Source: a virus. From it: a stretch of DNA of 39,479 bases. How positions within the stretch are numbered: position 1 is the first letter of the stretch; each line of letters begins with the position of its first letter. The notes beneath the pieces are model-generated. The model did no database searches, was not told the DNA's origin, and saw nothing but the letters and a program-made list of their open reading frames with translations. The stretch lies in IMG/VR virus record IMGVR_UViG_3300037485_000343, positions 1 through 39,479 of that record. The stretch is one strand, 5' to 3'. The translations under genes were made by a program, and so were the position numbers. Positions 38,740 through 39,479 of the stretch are shown piece after piece.

Positions 38740-39156
38740 TTAAGTTACTTGAAATACGCCATTGGTGGCATCAAGTACAATTTGTACGGTTTCACCCGCT
38801 GTTGCAGTTTGACTTGAGCCATAATCCCAAGAGCCTATTGGTATATTCAAAGTTGAATTGTAAAGAATGGCATAACGATAAGTAAATCCTGCACCTGTTG
38901 AAGTCCATGTTGCTGGACTAGCAAGAACAAGTTTAAAGACACCACCTGTTTGTGACGATGAGGTAGTGGTACAAGTATTACCTCCAGCGGTGTAACCATT
39001 AGCAGTTGCAAGATCAGTTGTACCAGCAACAAATGTTGTATTAGCTAAGTTGATTGTATTAGAAAGGGCAACCTTCCAAACATCGGTTGCAGCATTGCCA
39101 TTTTCTAAAAGTGATTCAACACCAGCGGTGTATTTTGAGTAAACGGATGTAGTCAT
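38740..39156 (-). CDS. Small tail-fibre-associated protein
   Basis: A 138-residue protein with MTTSVYSKYTAGVESLLENG, then WKVALSNTINLANTTFV, and at the end FRYAILYN-like FTYRYAILYNSTLNIPIGSW and DYGSSQTATAGETVQIVLDA. This pattern belongs to a group of small beta-rich phage proteins often just before or after a fibre gene. It may be a fibre base or a fibre chaperone. The start follows the stop of the holin-like gene by one base. Confidence 0.75.
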   Translation of the reverse strand: MTTSVYSKYTAGVESLLENGNAATDVWKVALSNTINLANTTFVAGTTDLATANGYTAGGNTCTTTSSSQTGGVFKLVLASPATWTSTGAGFTYRYAILYNSTLNIPIGSWDYGSSQTATAGETVQIVLDATNGVFQVT

Positions 39157-39157
39157 T

Positions 39158-39337
39158 TTATTTTCCTATTTTATCAGTAAAAAACATGCCTTGCGAGCCA
39201 GCTAAAGCCATAACTAATGATGTTATAGCTTGTGATTGTTCAGATGGCATATTATATATACCAAATGCTCCAAGACACCAAATTAGTCCTCGAATTGTAC
39301 TGCCTTCACGCAATAAATTTTTTAGATACTCTTTCAT
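39158..39337 (-). CDS. Second holin-like small membrane protein
   Basis: A 59-residue protein: MKEYLKNLLREGSTIRGLIW and on to GMFFTDKIGK. Two hydrophobic segments (about 17-30, RGLIWCLGAFGIY, and 37-54, AITSLVMALAGSQGMFF) with charged ends form the hairpin of class II-type holins; STIRG-x-x-W and a final DK are frequent in such phage proteins. It follows the endolysin gene, 10 nt after its stop, with AGGTGA as ribosome-binding site. Pore function is inferred. Confidence 0.7.
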   Translation of the reverse strand: MKEYLKNLLREGSTIRGLIWCLGAFGIYNMPSEQSQAITSLVMALAGSQGMFFTDKIGK

Positions 39338-39347
39338 AGTTCACCTG

Positions 39348-39479
39348 TTATTTGATTAATAAGTCAGCTTCACGCTGACGTCTTTTAACAAGTCCGGCTA
39401 ATACGTCTCCACCAGATTTGTTCCATTTTTTAATTTCAGTAATAGCAGATACCCAATTCTTTTGGTTTACTCTTAATTT
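39348..39479 (-). CDS. Endolysin (GH24 lysozyme), 3' part
   Basis: Continuation of the gene that starts at 337. The frame from the first bases reads KLRVNQKNWVSA, identical to the last codons before base 1, and goes on with ITEIKKWNKSGGDVLAGLV and KRRQREADLLIK before the stop (39348-39350). This is the usual GG-x-VLxGLVxRRxxEAxL end of GH24 lysozymes. Bases 39,443-39,479 repeat 1-37. Confidence 0.93.
   Translation of the reverse strand, partial: KLRVNQKNWVSAITEIKKWNKSGGDVLAGLVKRRQREADLLIK
39443..39479. repeat. Terminal 37-bp direct repeat, right copy
   Basis: Identical to bases 1-37. Removal of one copy gives a circle of 39,442 bp in which the endolysin gene is intact. Confidence 0.95.

Noticed and set aside
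1-39479. Search for phage RNA polymerase, integrase and tRNA genes
   Set aside because: No ORF carries T7-type RNA polymerase or recombinase motifs, and no cloverleaf was seen by eye in the intergenic parts; a tRNA scan program would be needed to be certain.

Overview
The window is the complete, circularly closed genome of a short-tailed (podovirus-type) double-stranded DNA bacteriophage. Its first 37 bases are identical to its last 37, and the lysozyme gene reads in frame across that junction (337 + 95 nt = 144 codons), so the unique length is 39,442 bp. The DNA is AT-rich. Genes are packed with ATGA, TAATG and GTGA overlaps, use the standard bacterial code, and are served by sigma70-like promoters. 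I see no integrase, no phage RNA polymerase and no tRNA, so the phage probably relies on host RNA polymerase and is probably lytic. The host cannot be read from the sequence. AT content and gene types resemble RNA-polymerase-lacking short-tailed phages of small-genome aquatic bacteria, but that is inference.

Layout. Early and middle genes lie on the plus strand from about 9,274 to 26,015. Late genes lie on the minus strand and form one arc through the junction: a candidate small terminase at 10,366-10,055, then TerL (8,816) down to base 1, then 39,479 down to 26,130. The two arms diverge from a control region at 8,817-9,273, which holds a minus-strand promoter for terL, three AT-rich tandem repeats and a plus-strand early promoter. 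They converge at 26,016-26,129.

Early arm: two small early genes; a second control region (10,367-10,937) with a cluster of GTGAACC-type operator-like repeats and a consensus promoter; a RepB-type primase/helicase; a run of tiny genes; a protein sharing a C-terminal module with the first early protein; a putative ssDNA-binding protein; family A DNA polymerase; Cas4-like and VRR-NUC nucleases; an SNF2-type helicase; a nucleotide-metabolism block (deoxyribosyltransferase-like protein, HD 5'-deoxynucleotidase, ThyX, all-alpha dUTPase/MazG-like enzyme, dCMP deaminase); a WGR-domain ATP-dependent DNA ligase; a Lar-like zinc ribbon; and a small helix-turn-helix protein. Together these make a nearly self-sufficient replication and dNTP supply system.

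Late arm in transcription order: TerL, two tiny genes (one RMF-like and apparently frameshifted), an HExxH metallopeptidase-like protein, portal, a small protein, scaffold, major capsid protein, a terminator, small proteins including a PASTA-like one, a lysis cassette (XhlA/holin-like protein, GH24 endolysin, second holin-like protein), tail fibre genes including a peptidase S74 chaperone-tipped fibre, a P22 gp4-like adaptor, a collar-type fibre, a P22 gp10-like tail protein, a C1q-like protein, a GNAT-like protein and four internal virion/ejection proteins.

The least explained feature is a family of three intergenic palindromic elements (about 1,369-1,470, 18,131-18,228 and 26,033-26,120). 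They share the core AACAGGGTCAATCCTCGTA and each is built into a different large inverted repeat.
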